A stretch of DNA of 64,000 nucleotides from Aquaticitalea lipolytica (GCF_014641635.1 NZ_BMIC01000001.1:434001-498000); one strand, 5' to 3'; numbered from the stretch's first letter, positions 7,345 through 16,007 are shown. Translations and numbers: made by a program. Notes: a model not told the origin generated them from the letters alone.

Positions 7345-8681
7345 TATTTCCAGGTATTATTATTTTGTTGTTGTTCTTTTTCTAATAGTTCTTTAATTTT
7401 TCGTTCTTCCCATGTTTTACCATATCCAAACACACTAAAGCCATGAAAAATTATTCCCATTCCCCAACCTAACATTGGAAACCAAAACCACTGAAAATCC
7501 CAATAGGTTTTGTAATTAATAAAAATTAAAAAAGGAATGACTAAACAATATGATATTAAATTACCATAAAAGCCTTTAATTTCTTCTACATGTTTTTTAG
7601 CTCTGTAGTAAGCGTCTTGTTCGTTAAATTGATACTTTGTTTCCATAATTGTGATTTGTTTTGTGAGCATTGGTATTGCAACTGCAAAACTGTCTGCTTG
7701 TTGATTGATGTTTACTATTCTTGTTGTGAGTAATTGATAGCGTTGTTTAATATTTTCTAAACCTACTCCACTACTCTTTTTTACTATTTGTTTTGTTTGA
7801 AGGTTGTTTTCTACAACCAAATTTCCGTTATGTTCATATATTTTAATATGCAACGGTTTACTTGTTGTTACCATATTGTGCTTTACTGCATTTTCTAACA
7901 ATAATTGTAACGATAATGGCACTACTTTACTTTCTGGATCGTTTGCTTTCTCAGGAATTTCAAAAACTATGCTGTCTTCAAATCGCATTTTTAAAAGCGA
8001 CATATATGTTCTGGCAAAATCTAACTCCTCGTCTACAGTTACCAAGTCTTTGTTTTTTTGTTCTAAAACATAACGATACACTTTAGATAGTGATGTTGTA
8101 AATTTTTGAGCACTATCTGGGTTTTCTTCAATAAGACTCGTTAATACATTTAAGCTATTGAACAAAAAATGTGGGTCTAATTGATTTTTTAAAGCATCAA
8201 ACTTTGCACTTGCAGTACCAGCAATAACCTTTTGTTCTTTTATCTTGTTTTTCTGGTATCTGTTGTAGAAATAGGCAACATGAAAAATAACAACTATAGT
8301 TAAGGTTACCCATAAGCCAAATTGATAATTTCTTATCCCTTCGTTTGCAATAAAATCTTTAAATGTTACACCATAATAAAAAACAGAAGTAACTACACGT
8401 AAAATAAATAAGCCTATTAAAGTAATTACAACAGAACCTATCATTCCTAAAACTATACGTTTTATGGTATCGTTTGCTTTCCAATCTTTCTTTTCCATAT
8501 AATCAAAAAAGAACATGTTAGAATACCCTAAAACAAATGCATACAGCTGATAGAATAAAAAGTCTTCCAAAAATTCATTACTACTGCTAAAATTAAAACC
8601 ACCTGAAAGCAAGGTTCCAATTACAAAAACAACACATCCTATTATAAAAGTAATAATGATATTTTTAGTATTATCTGTCAT
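7344..8681 (-). CDS. LytS/YehU-type sensor histidine kinase fused to a C-terminal 2TM domain
   Basis: This 445-residue protein has four membrane segments in residues 7-140. The histidine box NQLDPHFLFNSLN carries the phospho-acceptor H171, the N-box is ENAVKHN (263-269) and the G-box region is SGVGLENIKQRY (304-315). All are typical of the His_kinase family that pairs with LytTR regulators. The kinase core ends near residue 340. Then, beginning at an internal methionine M346, comes a complete 2TM domain (to about 437) with tail KTWEERKIKELLEKE. This looks like an in-frame fusion of two originally separate genes. It probably phosphorylates the LytTR regulator at 6237-6992. The signal sensed is unknown. 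Confidence 0.9.
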   Translation of the reverse strand: MTDNTKNIIITFIIGCVVFVIGTLLSGGFNFSSSNEFLEDFLFYQLYAFVLGYSNMFFFDYMEKKDWKANDTIKRIVLGMIGSVVITLIGLFILRVVTSVFYYGVTFKDFIANEGIRNYQFGLWVTLTIVVIFHVAYFYNRYQKNKIKEQKVIAGTASAKFDALKNQLDPHFLFNSLNVLTSLIEENPDSAQKFTTSLSKVYRYVLEQKNKDLVTVDEELDFARTYMSLLKMRFEDSIVFEIPEKANDPESKVVPLSLQLLLENAVKHNMVTTSKPLHIKIYEHNGNLVVENNLQTKQIVKKSSGVGLENIKQRYQLLTTRIVNINQQADSFAVAIPMLTKQITIMETKYQFNEQDAYYRAKKHVEEIKGFYGNLISYCLVIPFLIFINYKTYWDFQWFWFPMLGWGMGIIFHGFSVFGYGKTWEERKIKELLEKEQQQNNNTWK

Positions 8682-8702
8682 AATTATTGTTTTACTATTG
8701 TA

Positions 8703-9326
8703 TTAGTTATTGCAAGATTTTAGCACCTCTTCTGCACGCTCTTTTCCCCAATTTGGATGAAATGCGCTTTCAGGTTTAAAGTTAGGAAAAAGTTCAATGG
8801 CTTTCTCTATGTCTTTACAAAATGGCTTTGTATCCTGTCCGAAATAACGAGCACTTCCCATATTCCATTCAGCTCTAGACAATAACACCATTGGGTTATC
8901 AGGAGCTAGTCTGTAAGCTGTATTGTAAAGATCCGTAATTTTTGCTGAGTATTTCATACCATAAGTCATACCATCAAAAGCAACCCAATTAGTATAAATT
9001 TGAGCTTGTAAAACCAATACATCTACATTATCTTTTGTTAATCCTATAGCAGAGTTTAGGTATTCTTGTGCTTTATCTAACTGAGCTTTTACAATTTTAG
9101 GGTCTTTTTCTTCCCAAGTTTTTAAGCTATTCATTTGTGCAATGTAATAGTTTGGCAACCATTCATTTGGTTCAGCAGCTGCTATACGCTCAAATAGTTG
9201 TTCGGCTTCTGTCCAATTATTTTGTCCCCAAAGTTCGAATGCTTTTTGCATTCCTTTTTCAAAATTGGTTTGTGCATTTGTAATTGCTGAAACCAATAGT
9301 ACTGCAATGATGATTAAATGTTTCAT
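8703..9326 (-). CDS. Exported TPR-like protein
   Basis: This 207-residue protein has a signal peptide of about 19 residues (ITNAQ cleavage region). The mature part has TPR-like helical pairs: GQNNWTEAEQLFERIAAAEP near the start, and NTAYRLAPDNPMVLLSRAEW around 135-155. The end is Pro/Trp-rich (FHPNWGKERAEEVL). It lies second in the operon, 5 bp after the DUF2141 gene and 21 bp before the kinase gene, so it may act as a periplasmic partner of the sensor system. Family common in Flavobacteriaceae, function undefined. Confidence 0.75.
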   Translation of the reverse strand: MKHLIIIAVLLVSAITNAQTNFEKGMQKAFELWGQNNWTEAEQLFERIAAAEPNEWLPNYYIAQMNSLKTWEEKDPKIVKAQLDKAQEYLNSAIGLTKDNVDVLVLQAQIYTNWVAFDGMTYGMKYSAKITDLYNTAYRLAPDNPMVLLSRAEWNMGSARYFGQDTKPFCKDIEKAIELFPNFKPESAFHPNWGKERAEEVLKSCNN

Positions 9327-9331
9327 AGTTT

Positions 9332-9757
9332 TTATATTTTAATAGTTTGATTAATAGTTTCGTTTTTAACTTCAAATTTTGCGTCTTCCCATTTAGGTGG
9401 TCCCATAAAACCTTTTGCATTATTAGAACATGCATAATCTTCCTTTGGAATACCTAAAAAATTACTATCCATTTTGTTATTTCCGTTTTCATCATGAAAA
9501 AGCGAAATAGCATAAATACCTTGAGGCACATCTTTAAATGTAACTGTACACGCATTATTTTCAATTGATGTAATTATAGATTTAAAACCTGTTCCTAAAA
9601 AAGAAGTCTCCGAATTATAAAGAGCAATAAACACTTTGCCTTTATTAGTATCAAAATTTGTGACTTTTACCACAACATCTTGAGCAGTTGTTTCTTGAGC
9701 ATTAACATTTGTAATACTCATAAGAAGTAGTAAAATTAATTTAGCGATTATTTTCAT
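9332..9757 (-). CDS. DUF2141 family exported protein
   Basis: This 141-residue protein has a signal peptide of about 20 residues (ITNVNAQ). The mature part is a small beta-rich domain with GKVFIALYNSETSFL, FKDVPQGIYAISLFHDENGN and a GFMGPPKWEDAKFEV end, all characteristic of DUF2141. These domains have a transthyretin- or carboxypeptidase-regulatory-like fold by family knowledge. It is the first gene of the operon DUF2141 - TPR - kinase/2TM - 2TM - LytTR. Role unknown; candidate periplasmic component linked to the two-component system. Confidence 0.85.
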   Translation of the reverse strand: MKIIAKLILLLLMSITNVNAQETTAQDVVVKVTNFDTNKGKVFIALYNSETSFLGTGFKSIITSIENNACTVTFKDVPQGIYAISLFHDENGNNKMDSNFLGIPKEDYACSNNAKGFMGPPKWEDAKFEVKNETINQTIKI

Positions 9758-9860
9758 GATGATTATGTTTTAATTGATGAAGCAAATATCTATTGAAAGA
9801 CTTGATTTATAAAAACCAACTTACCGAACTGTAAAATATTTAGGATGAATTGTTAATTTG

Positions 9861-9868
9861 CTATCTTA
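9861..9868 (+). promoter_or_regulatory. Candidate -7 element TATCTTAG
   Basis: TATCTTAG differs from TAnnTTTG at one position and lies about 22-23 bp upstream of the ATG of the small membrane protein gene. No convincing -33 box. Confidence 0.4.
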
Positions 9869-9890
9869 GTTTTTTATTTTGAAAAAAATA

Positions 9891-10304
9891 ATGGAATTAG
9901 AAACTGAAGTCATTTTATTTCTTATTGGAATTGCCCTAACATTTTATGGTGTTAATAAATATTTTAAAGGCAAATCACTATTAAGTAAAGGCATTATAGC
10001 AAAAGGAGTTGTTTTTAAAAAAGAGCGAGAACTTAATATGAGTGGTGAATATGAAACTGTTGAGACTATTAGATTTTTAACTAAAAAGGATGAATGGATT
10101 ACCGAAAAACTTAATCCATCTTTATTGAGTTTAAGAAATGAAGGCGATAAAATTGAGGTTATTTACAAGCCTGAAGACCCAAGAGAGTTTGATATAAATT
10201 CTTCAATTTCACTTGTGTTAATTCCATTAGCTTCAATTGCAATTGGTTTAACATTAATATTGTTTAGTGTGAGTAAATATTTTAATTTAAATATTCACTT
10301 TTAA
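9891..10304 (+). CDS. DUF3592-like small membrane protein
   Basis: This is a protein of about 137 residues starting at ATG 9891. A TTG four codons upstream is also in frame, but it sits very close to the putative -7 box, so I prefer the ATG. It has one membrane helix at each end (about 6-22 and 108-130) with a beta-rich soluble middle containing GIIAKGVVFKKERE and EGDKIEVIYKPEDPREFDIN. This layout (TM - beta domain with VxYxPxxP - TM) is that of DUF3592 proteins. Its stop is one base before the ATG of the sulfurtransferase gene, so the two are cotranscribed. Function unknown. Confidence 0.65.
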   Translation: MELETEVILFLIGIALTFYGVNKYFKGKSLLSKGIIAKGVVFKKERELNMSGEYETVETIRFLTKKDEWITEKLNPSLLSLRNEGDKIEVIYKPEDPREFDINSSISLVLIPLASIAIGLTLILFSVSKYFNLNIHF

Positions 10305-10305
10305 A

Positions 10306-11121
10306 ATGCACAACACAATTGTAACATCACAATGGTTAAAGGATAATTTTAATAATCCAAACTTAATTATTTTAGATGCTAGCCAAGACTCCAATAAAGC
10401 AGGATTAGTTTCAGATGTGACTTCAATTCAAATAAAAAATGCTAGACCCATTAATTTAAAAGCGTTTAGCAATAGCAATAGTCGTTTTCCAAATACATTT
10501 CCAAGCATACAGCAATTTGAAACCGAATGCCAAAAATTAGGCATAAACAACTCAAGTATAATCGTAGTTTATGATAATTTAGGAATTTACACAAGCCCAA
10601 GAGTTTGGTGGATGTTTAAAACCATGGGACACCAACATATTGCAGTATTAGATGGTGGACTTCCAGATTGGGCAAATAATGGTTTTGAAACCGAAACAAT
10701 TACTAAAAAAGACTATAAAACTGGAGCCTTTAAAGCGACTTTAAACCCAGAAATGATTAAAGATTTTAAATTTATAAAAGATAATACAATAACTCAAAAC
10801 AGCTTGCTTATTGATGCTCGCTCATCAGGCAGATTTAAAGGATTAGCTCCAGAACCAAGAAAAGAACTTAAAAGTGGACATATACCAAACTCAATAAATA
10901 TTCCTTTTGAAGATGTATTAGACAACGGAAAATTAAAATCTAAAAACGAATTAAACTCAATTTTTAAATCTTTAAAAACTGAAAATCGACCTTTAGTTTT
11001 TAGCTGTGGCTCTGGAATTACAGCCTGTATTGTACTATTAGCTAGCGAAAAAATATTAAACAATAAAACCTCAGTTTATGATGGTTCTTGGACAGAATGG
11101 GCTACTTTAGAGCCTCAATAA
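10306..11121 (+). CDS. sseA: 3-mercaptopyruvate/thiosulfate sulfurtransferase
   Basis: This 271-residue protein has two rhodanese domains: an inactive N-terminal one (about 5-130, with VVYDN and VLDGGLPDW) and a catalytic C-terminal one. The active-site loop is SCGSGITAC with the persulfide-forming Cys234. A CGSG(I/V)T loop is typical of 3-mercaptopyruvate sulfurtransferases rather than classical thiosulfate rhodaneses. DARSSGRFKG (170-179) and SGHIPNSINIPF are also conserved. It transfers sulfur to cyanide or thiol acceptors in the cytoplasm. It follows the small membrane protein gene directly. Confidence 0.9.
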   Translation: MHNTIVTSQWLKDNFNNPNLIILDASQDSNKAGLVSDVTSIQIKNARPINLKAFSNSNSRFPNTFPSIQQFETECQKLGINNSSIIVVYDNLGIYTSPRVWWMFKTMGHQHIAVLDGGLPDWANNGFETETITKKDYKTGAFKATLNPEMIKDFKFIKDNTITQNSLLIDARSSGRFKGLAPEPRKELKSGHIPNSINIPFEDVLDNGKLKSKNELNSIFKSLKTENRPLVFSCGSGITACIVLLASEKILNNKTSVYDGSWTEWATLEPQ

Positions 11122-11132
11122 AAACAAACTCA

Positions 11133-11795
11133 ATGAAAAAAATTGCATTCTTATTACTCCTTTTTATATCAAACTTTACTTTCTCGCAAACTCCTAAAGA
11201 AATAGATTCTGTATCAATGGAACTATGCGACTATTTAAAAACGCTAAGCAACATAAAAAACGACACTTTAAAAATCACAACATTATATCAAGACAAACTA
11301 TATCCTTATTTAGGCACTTTTGAAGAGTCTAAAATAGATGCTGCTGGTCAACGCGTGTATTACAGATTACAAAGAAACTGTGTTGGGTTTCGTGAGTTAT
11401 TAGATAGACTAGAACCACCTAAAGAAAAAATTGTAAGAATTACTACAAAACCAGTTACCAAACTGAATAAAAAGCAATTAGCCGAATTTAAAAAACGCAC
11501 ACAATTTAAATATAAGGAGTTTGATGGCAGCGATACTTATGTAGAAATGAAAGACAACAAATGGACAGACACTTTTACAAATAACACCTACTCAAAACTT
11601 ACTTACAAATGGTTAAGTGATGATGAGTTTCAGCTCACCTTTATTGAAAGCAATAATGAAACGCGCTCAAACTTTAGTTTTGAAGGCGATAAGTTTAACT
11701 ACATTGTTCTCGATATAAAAGACGACCATTATTTAGTAAGCGTAAATATTGAAGGACAAAATATTTATGAAGAATTTAAGCTATTCTTCGAGTAA
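11133..11795 (+). CDS. Exported protein of unknown function
   Basis: The protein is 220 residues from ATG 11133. A longer frame from 11088 would run through the sulfurtransferase gene, whereas ATG 11133 gives a signal peptide immediately (MKKIAFLLLLFISNFTFSQ). The mature protein is charged. Its N-terminal half is helical (ELCDYLKTLSNIKND). Its C-terminal half is beta-rich (YVEMKDNKWTDTF, then YKWLSDDEFQLTFIESNNE) and resembles lipocalin-like strands in style only. It sits 11 bp after the sulfurtransferase stop and is probably cotranscribed. No family recognised. Confidence 0.7.
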   Translation: MKKIAFLLLLFISNFTFSQTPKEIDSVSMELCDYLKTLSNIKNDTLKITTLYQDKLYPYLGTFEESKIDAAGQRVYYRLQRNCVGFRELLDRLEPPKEKIVRITTKPVTKLNKKQLAEFKKRTQFKYKEFDGSDTYVEMKDNKWTDTFTNNTYSKLTYKWLSDDEFQLTFIESNNETRSNFSFEGDKFNYIVLDIKDDHYLVSVNIEGQNIYEEFKLFFE

Positions 11796-11808
11796 GTAAA
11801 CTACAACC

Positions 11809-11826
11809 TTGTCAAAATTTTGTTAA
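11809..11826 (+). promoter_or_regulatory. TTGTYAA pair with 11-bp spacing, candidate operator
   Basis: TTGTCAA (11809-11815) and TTGTTAA (11820-11826) repeat the motif and the one-helical-turn spacing seen at 4988-5027. They are placed about 39 bp upstream of a -7-like box of the M1 peptidase gene. Confidence 0.3.
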
Positions 11827-11864
11827 GCCTTGTGTTTAGCACCAATCACTTTTAAAGATTTAAT

Positions 11865-11872
11865 TACCTTAG
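11865..11872 (+). promoter_or_regulatory. Candidate -7 element TACCTTAG of the M1 peptidase gene
   Basis: TACCTTAG is one mismatch from TAnnTTTG and ends 19 bp before the ATG at 11892. Confidence 0.4.
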
Positions 11873-11891
11873 CCATTCATAAAAACATAAA

Positions 11892-13745
11892 ATGAAAAAA
11901 ACACTAATTATAGCATTAAGCACACTTTTTATAGTATCAAATTGTGCAGAAAAAAAAGAAGAACAAAAAATGCAAACCTATGTAAATGAGCCTCACTCTT
12001 ACGCAAAACCTAATGAGGCTGTAATTACACACTTAAATTTAGATATCGATGTCGATTTCGATAAAAAAATAATTTCAGGAACAGCTACTTACGATATACG
12101 AAACAATAATGCTACCGAAATTGTATTAGACACCAAACATTTAAACATTATAAATGTGCAAGCTGATGGCAAAGGCACTCCTTTTAAACTTGGCGAAATA
12201 GACGAGCAATTAGGAAGACCATTAACCATCACTATAAACGAAGGCACACAAAAAATATCGGTATTATATAAAACAACCGATAAAACTGAAGCATTACAAT
12301 GGCTAAGCGCTCAGCAAACAGCAGATAAAACACATCCTTTTTTATTCACTCAAGGACAAGCAATATTAACCAGAACATGGATTCCTATTCAAGATAGTCC
12401 GCAAATTAGAGTTACTTATAATGCAACCGTTAAAGTGCCTAAAGATTTAATGGCAGTAATGAGTGCCGAAAATCCAAAAGCTAAAACAGCAGATGGCGTT
12501 TATAATTTTAAAATGCAACAACCAATATCTGCTTATTTAATAGCATTAGCAGTTGGAGATATTGAGTATAAAGCCATAAGCGACAGAACAGGAGTTTATG
12601 CAGAAAAATCGTTGATAAACAAAGCTCATACCGAGTTTTCTGATATGGAAAAAATGGTTGTAGCTGCCGAAAACCTTTATGGCGCTTACGATTGGGATCA
12701 GTTTGATGTTATTGTATTACCTCCTAGCTTTCCGTTTGGTGGTATGGAAAACCCTCGATTAACCTTTGCGACACCTACAATTATTGCTGGCGATAAAAGT
12801 TTAACAACACTTATTGCACACGAGTTAGCACACTCTTGGTCTGGTAATTTGGTAACCAATGCAACTTGGGACGACTTTTGGCTAAACGAAGGTTTTACGG
12901 TGTATTTTGAAATTAGAATCATGGAAGCTTTATACGGAAAAGAGCGTGCTAATATGTTAGCGCTTATTGGCAGACAAGATTTAGATGATGTACTAAAAAC
13001 ACTTAAAGATTCGCCAAACGACACCAAACTAAAACTCGATTTAGATGGCAGAAATCCTGACGATGGTATGAATAGTATTGCTTACGATAAAGGCTATTTG
13101 TTTTTAAGAACACTTGAAGAAACTGTAGGTCGTAAACGATTTGATGTGTTTTTAAAAGCGTATTTTAAAGAGCATGCATTTTCAACAACAAATACTGAAG
13201 ATTTTGTAGCCTATTTAAATAAAAACCTATTAGAAAAGCACAACATTTCGTTTAATACCAAAGAGTGGATTTACAGTCCAGGAATACCAACCAACCAATC
13301 TATTATACAATCTGATGCTTTTGAAAATGTAGAAAACACCTTAAAGGCGTTTATAAATACCAATACAATTGATGCACAAAGCACTAATGATTGGACACCA
13401 CATGAATGGGTTCATTTTGTTCGTAATTTCCCAGAAACTATTACTGTAGAGCAAATGGAAACGTTAGACAACACTTTTAATTTTACTAACTCAACCAACT
13501 CATATATTACAATGGTTTGGTATGAGCAAGCTGTAACCCATAATTACCATGGGCAAGAGGTTGATGCTAAAATTGCAGAGTTTTTAACCACAGTTGGCAG
13601 ACGTTGGTATGTAACTACCATTTTTAAAGCCTATAAAAAAAGTGATAGAGTTGAAGAAGCATTAGAAATTTACAAAAAAGCAAGACCAAACTATCACTCT
13701 GTAACAGCAAATACAATAGACGAACTTTTAGGTTATAAAGAGTAA
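11892..13745 (+). CDS. M1-family aminopeptidase lipoprotein (leukotriene A4 hydrolase-like)
   Basis: This 617-residue protein has a signal peptide with Cys18 (VSNCAEKKEE), so it is a probable lipoprotein. The exopeptidase motif GGMEN is at 283-287. The zinc site is HELAHSW, with H310, E311 and H314, plus E333 in WLNEGFTVYFE. The N-terminal beta domain (about 40-225) and the C-terminal helical domain (about 480-617) match the layout of leukotriene A4 hydrolase/aminopeptidase M1 enzymes. It removes N-terminal residues from peptides, here likely in the periplasm or at the outer membrane. It is the last ordinary gene before the cassette array: the first degenerate repeat starts at its stop codon. 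Confidence 0.93.
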   Translation: MKKTLIIALSTLFIVSNCAEKKEEQKMQTYVNEPHSYAKPNEAVITHLNLDIDVDFDKKIISGTATYDIRNNNATEIVLDTKHLNIINVQADGKGTPFKLGEIDEQLGRPLTITINEGTQKISVLYKTTDKTEALQWLSAQQTADKTHPFLFTQGQAILTRTWIPIQDSPQIRVTYNATVKVPKDLMAVMSAENPKAKTADGVYNFKMQQPISAYLIALAVGDIEYKAISDRTGVYAEKSLINKAHTEFSDMEKMVVAAENLYGAYDWDQFDVIVLPPSFPFGGMENPRLTFATPTIIAGDKSLTTLIAHELAHSWSGNLVTNATWDDFWLNEGFTVYFEIRIMEALYGKERANMLALIGRQDLDDVLKTLKDSPNDTKLKLDLDGRNPDDGMNSIAYDKGYLFLRTLEETVGRKRFDVFLKAYFKEHAFSTTNTEDFVAYLNKNLLEKHNISFNTKEWIYSPGIPTNQSIIQSDAFENVENTLKAFINTNTIDAQSTNDWTPHEWVHFVRNFPETITVEQMETLDNTFNFTNSTNSYITMVWYEQAVTHNYHGQEVDAKIAEFLTTVGRRWYVTTIFKAYKKSDRVEEALEIYKKARPNYHSVTANTIDELLGYKE

Positions 13746-13746
13746 A

Positions 13747-13887
13747 ATTACGTAGTTATACGTATTGGAAATCTAGAAAGTTTAATTTAGTTTTATGTTT
13801 AATAATAAGGCTAATAATTCCTGTTATCCCTTTATTAAAATATAAATATAGGAACATTAGTCCACATATAACCAGTTGTGTGTAAGC
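13747..13887 (+). repeat. attC-like site 0, degenerate left end of array
   Basis: Remnant arms GTTATACGTATTGG (left, about 13756) and TCCACATATAACCAG (right, 13860-13874) are roughly complementary. The right arm ends with GTTGTGTGTAAGC at 13875-13887, which pairs 12/13 with GCCTACACACAAC at 14739-14751 at the end of cassette 1. The left part resembles site 1 (AGCTATACGTAATGCGG). Confidence 0.5.
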
Positions 13888-13900
13888 AAAAAAAGACAAT

Positions 13901-14734
13901 ATGGCAATTAACAGCATATCAGATTTTGTAAGAGAACTTCAGAAAATTCCAAGATTAAGAGAATCTGAATTGTTCTTTCGTGGGCATTCTGACTTTGAAT
14001 ACAAATTAGAACCCAGTATTTATAGAAACAAAAGACTGATTTCCAATGAAAGTAAGCTGTTCAAAGAATTTATTCTCCGAACACCAACAGACTTCTTAAA
14101 TGAAAAAAGTGCACTAGAAAAGCTAGTGAAAATGCAACACTATGGACTTCCAACTCGACTCTTAGATTTGACTACAAATGCGTTGGTTGCTCTATATTTT
14201 GCTTGTAGTAGCAAAGGAAAGAGAGACGGAAATGTAGTAGTATTTAGAATCCCAAGTGATGACATTAAATACTATGACAGCGATACAGTAAGTATTCTAT
14301 CAAATATTGCGAAAAGACCTAGCTCTTTCAGTGTTGAGAAACTAAGAAATCTTGAAATTGTTGCTTTTAATGAGCAAGGAGATATTGCTTACTTACTTCA
14401 TGAAATCAAAGAAGAGAAATCTTATTTCCAATCTATTATTAACCCAAAAGACATTGAACGAGTTGTTGCTGTAAAAGTGAAACAAAGCAACAATCGAATA
14501 ATTAAGCAAAGTGGTGCATTTCTCATTTTCGGAATCAACGGAAGAAAGAACCAACCAGCAAAAATCCCAAATGAATGGATACTAAACCTAGACATGAAGG
14601 GAGTTGATTTTAGAATTGACAACGAGAGTAAAGATAAAATAATTGATGAACTGAATGCAGTTGGAATTAATGAATCAACTCTCTTTCCTGAATTGGAAAA
14701 TCAGGCTAAATATTTAAAAAAACACTTTGGATAA
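13901..14734 (+). CDS. FRG-domain protein (cassette 1)
   Basis: This 277-residue protein carries an FRG domain, named for the motif seen here at residues 26-28 in LFFRGHSDFEYKLEPSIYR. The second signature, QHYGLPTRLLDLTTNALVAL followed by YFA, is at 79-101. The region after about 110 (VVVFRIPSDD, then VVAVKVKQSNNRIIKQSG, then FLIFG) is also family-like. FRG proteins occur in prophages and defence or toxin-like settings, but the biochemical activity is not established. There is no signal peptide, so it is cytosolic. The ATG lies 14 bp after the left cassette arm, and the stop lies 4 bp before the right arm. Confidence 0.85.
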   Translation: MAINSISDFVRELQKIPRLRESELFFRGHSDFEYKLEPSIYRNKRLISNESKLFKEFILRTPTDFLNEKSALEKLVKMQHYGLPTRLLDLTTNALVALYFACSSKGKRDGNVVVFRIPSDDIKYYDSDTVSILSNIAKRPSSFSVEKLRNLEIVAFNEQGDIAYLLHEIKEEKSYFQSIINPKDIERVVAVKVKQSNNRIIKQSGAFLIFGINGRKNQPAKIPNEWILNLDMKGVDFRIDNESKDKIIDELNAVGINESTLFPELENQAKYLKKHFG

Positions 14735-14738
14735 AAAA

Positions 14739-14887
14739 GCCTACACACAACAATAGCTATACGTAATGCGGGTTTAGTCTGTGTTTCAAATTATTGTCTT
14801 GCTATTCCGCTCGCTTTGGTTCGGGCGAGAGCCAAAGTTTCGGCTTTTGAATCCCGCACTACGCATAGCTGGACCGTTGTGCGTAAT
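14739..14887 (+). repeat. attC-like site 1 (long, distinct inner sequence)
   Basis: The left arm GCCTACACACAAC is followed by AATAGCTATACGTAATGCGGG. The right arm is CCCGCACTACGCATAGCTGG, then ACC, then GTTGTGCGTAAT (14876-14887). The two arms pair over about 25 positions with a few mismatches and bulges. The centre holds another pairable stretch (CTTTGG...CCAAAG). The inner sequence differs from the other sites but the boundary logic is the same. Confidence 0.7.
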
Positions 14888-14986
14888 TTGAGAAATCTCG
14901 TTACTCGACCAAATCCATAGTTCACTCATTATGACTTTTCTCTTCAAAAGTAGAGAATTATTTTCGAGAAACTAAAAACTAAACTA

Positions 14987-15892
14987 TTGAAAATTTTAAA
15001 ATACATATTACTATTTCTGATTTTAAGTAGTTGTTCTGCAAGCAAAAATAGAGCTTGGAATTGTTTGCAAATCGATGAAGGGAATTTAGCGTTTAACGAA
15101 ATGCTCGAATTAATTGGAAAAACTAAAATAGACACAAACAAAATTAAATCTGTCAAAATCTATTCCTATGAGTTCAAGAAAAATGGAAATATTAAAGACA
15201 GTACTTTAATCGAACATCAAAATTTAAATTATTTTTCCACATTTAAAGACCATACGAATTACGAAATCAAATACGATAGTTTAGGTAGAGATTTTGAGCG
15301 ATATGCTACTCGAATTGAAACTGGCGAAACTCATTTGAATTATAAAAAAATATATGATTCAAAATCAAAAATAACCGAGTGGATTGTTTACAATCGTGAC
15401 GGACAAGTAAACTCAAAAACATTTTACTATTATGACAATTTGGAACGCTTAATAAAAACTGAAAAATACTATGGCTATTTCTTATACGAAAAGCCAATTC
15501 TTCAACGAAAAAAAGTGTTGGAATATAAATCTGAAACTTTAATTAAAGAAACTGAATATTCTTCAGTCGTTTCTTCTGACCAATTTGATTCTAAACTTAT
15601 AAAGGAATACAATAAAAAAGGTCAACAAATTGATTATCGTAGCGAAACTTTAGAGAATGACATAACAGTAAGTTTTTGGGGTTTTAAGTCTTTCTATAAA
15701 GGGGAAAAGCTAATCAAAAAAGAAAGTTATGGTTCTGATAATAGAGATATTTTAACTGAATTCAAATACAACTCTTTGAATTTACCAATCGAAAATTATT
15801 CAACAGATTTGAATTTAAAGAAACCAACAAGACTGACTAAATATTATTATCTGGAAAACAAAAAAACTACGCACAACAACGTGTATAATTAA
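14987..15892 (+). CDS. Lipoprotein of unknown function with repeat-like strands (cassette 2)
   Basis: This 301-residue protein starts with TTG at 14987; no ATG is available, and the frame gives at once a lipoprotein signal MKILKYILLFLILSSCSAS with Cys16. The mature part is beta-rich with loosely repeating KxYxYDNLERLIKTEKYY-like segments (for example ITEWIVYNRDGQVNSKTFYY at about 125-145), reminiscent of YD/MORN-style strand repeats. The reading frame runs into the following attC-like site: the last residues HNNVYN and the stop are encoded by the site itself. No family assigned. Confidence 0.7.
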   Translation: MKILKYILLFLILSSCSASKNRAWNCLQIDEGNLAFNEMLELIGKTKIDTNKIKSVKIYSYEFKKNGNIKDSTLIEHQNLNYFSTFKDHTNYEIKYDSLGRDFERYATRIETGETHLNYKKIYDSKSKITEWIVYNRDGQVNSKTFYYYDNLERLIKTEKYYGYFLYEKPILQRKKVLEYKSETLIKETEYSSVVSSDQFDSKLIKEYNKKGQQIDYRSETLENDITVSFWGFKSFYKGEKLIKKESYGSDNRDILTEFKYNSLNLPIENYSTDLNLKKPTRLTKYYYLENKKTTHNNVYN

Positions 15893-15970
15893 TTGCTTGG
15901 TCACTGCCGACTTACGAAAATTCCGCACATAAACCGACAACTATTCTTATAAGTAAACGTTGTTATACAA
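15866..15970 (+). repeat. attC-like site 2
   Basis: The left outer arm ACTACGCACAAC (15866-15877) pairs 11/12 with GTTGTGCGTAAT at the start of the same cassette (14876). Then come AACGTGTATAATTAATTGC, a variable centre of about 55 bp, and the right end GTTGTTATACAA (15959-15970). The stop codon of the upstream gene (15890-15892) is inside the site. Confidence 0.75.
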
Positions 15971-16007
15971 TTTTAACTAGCACTAAAAAACTTTACAACT
16001 AACATTT

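Noticed and set aside
11088-11132. Extended N-terminus of the secreted protein after sseA
   Set aside because: It overlaps the sseA coding region in another frame; ATG 11133 gives the signal peptide.
14944-15156. Minus-strand 70-aa ORF in cassette 2
   Set aside because: It is antisense to the lipoprotein start and its composition follows the opposite frame.
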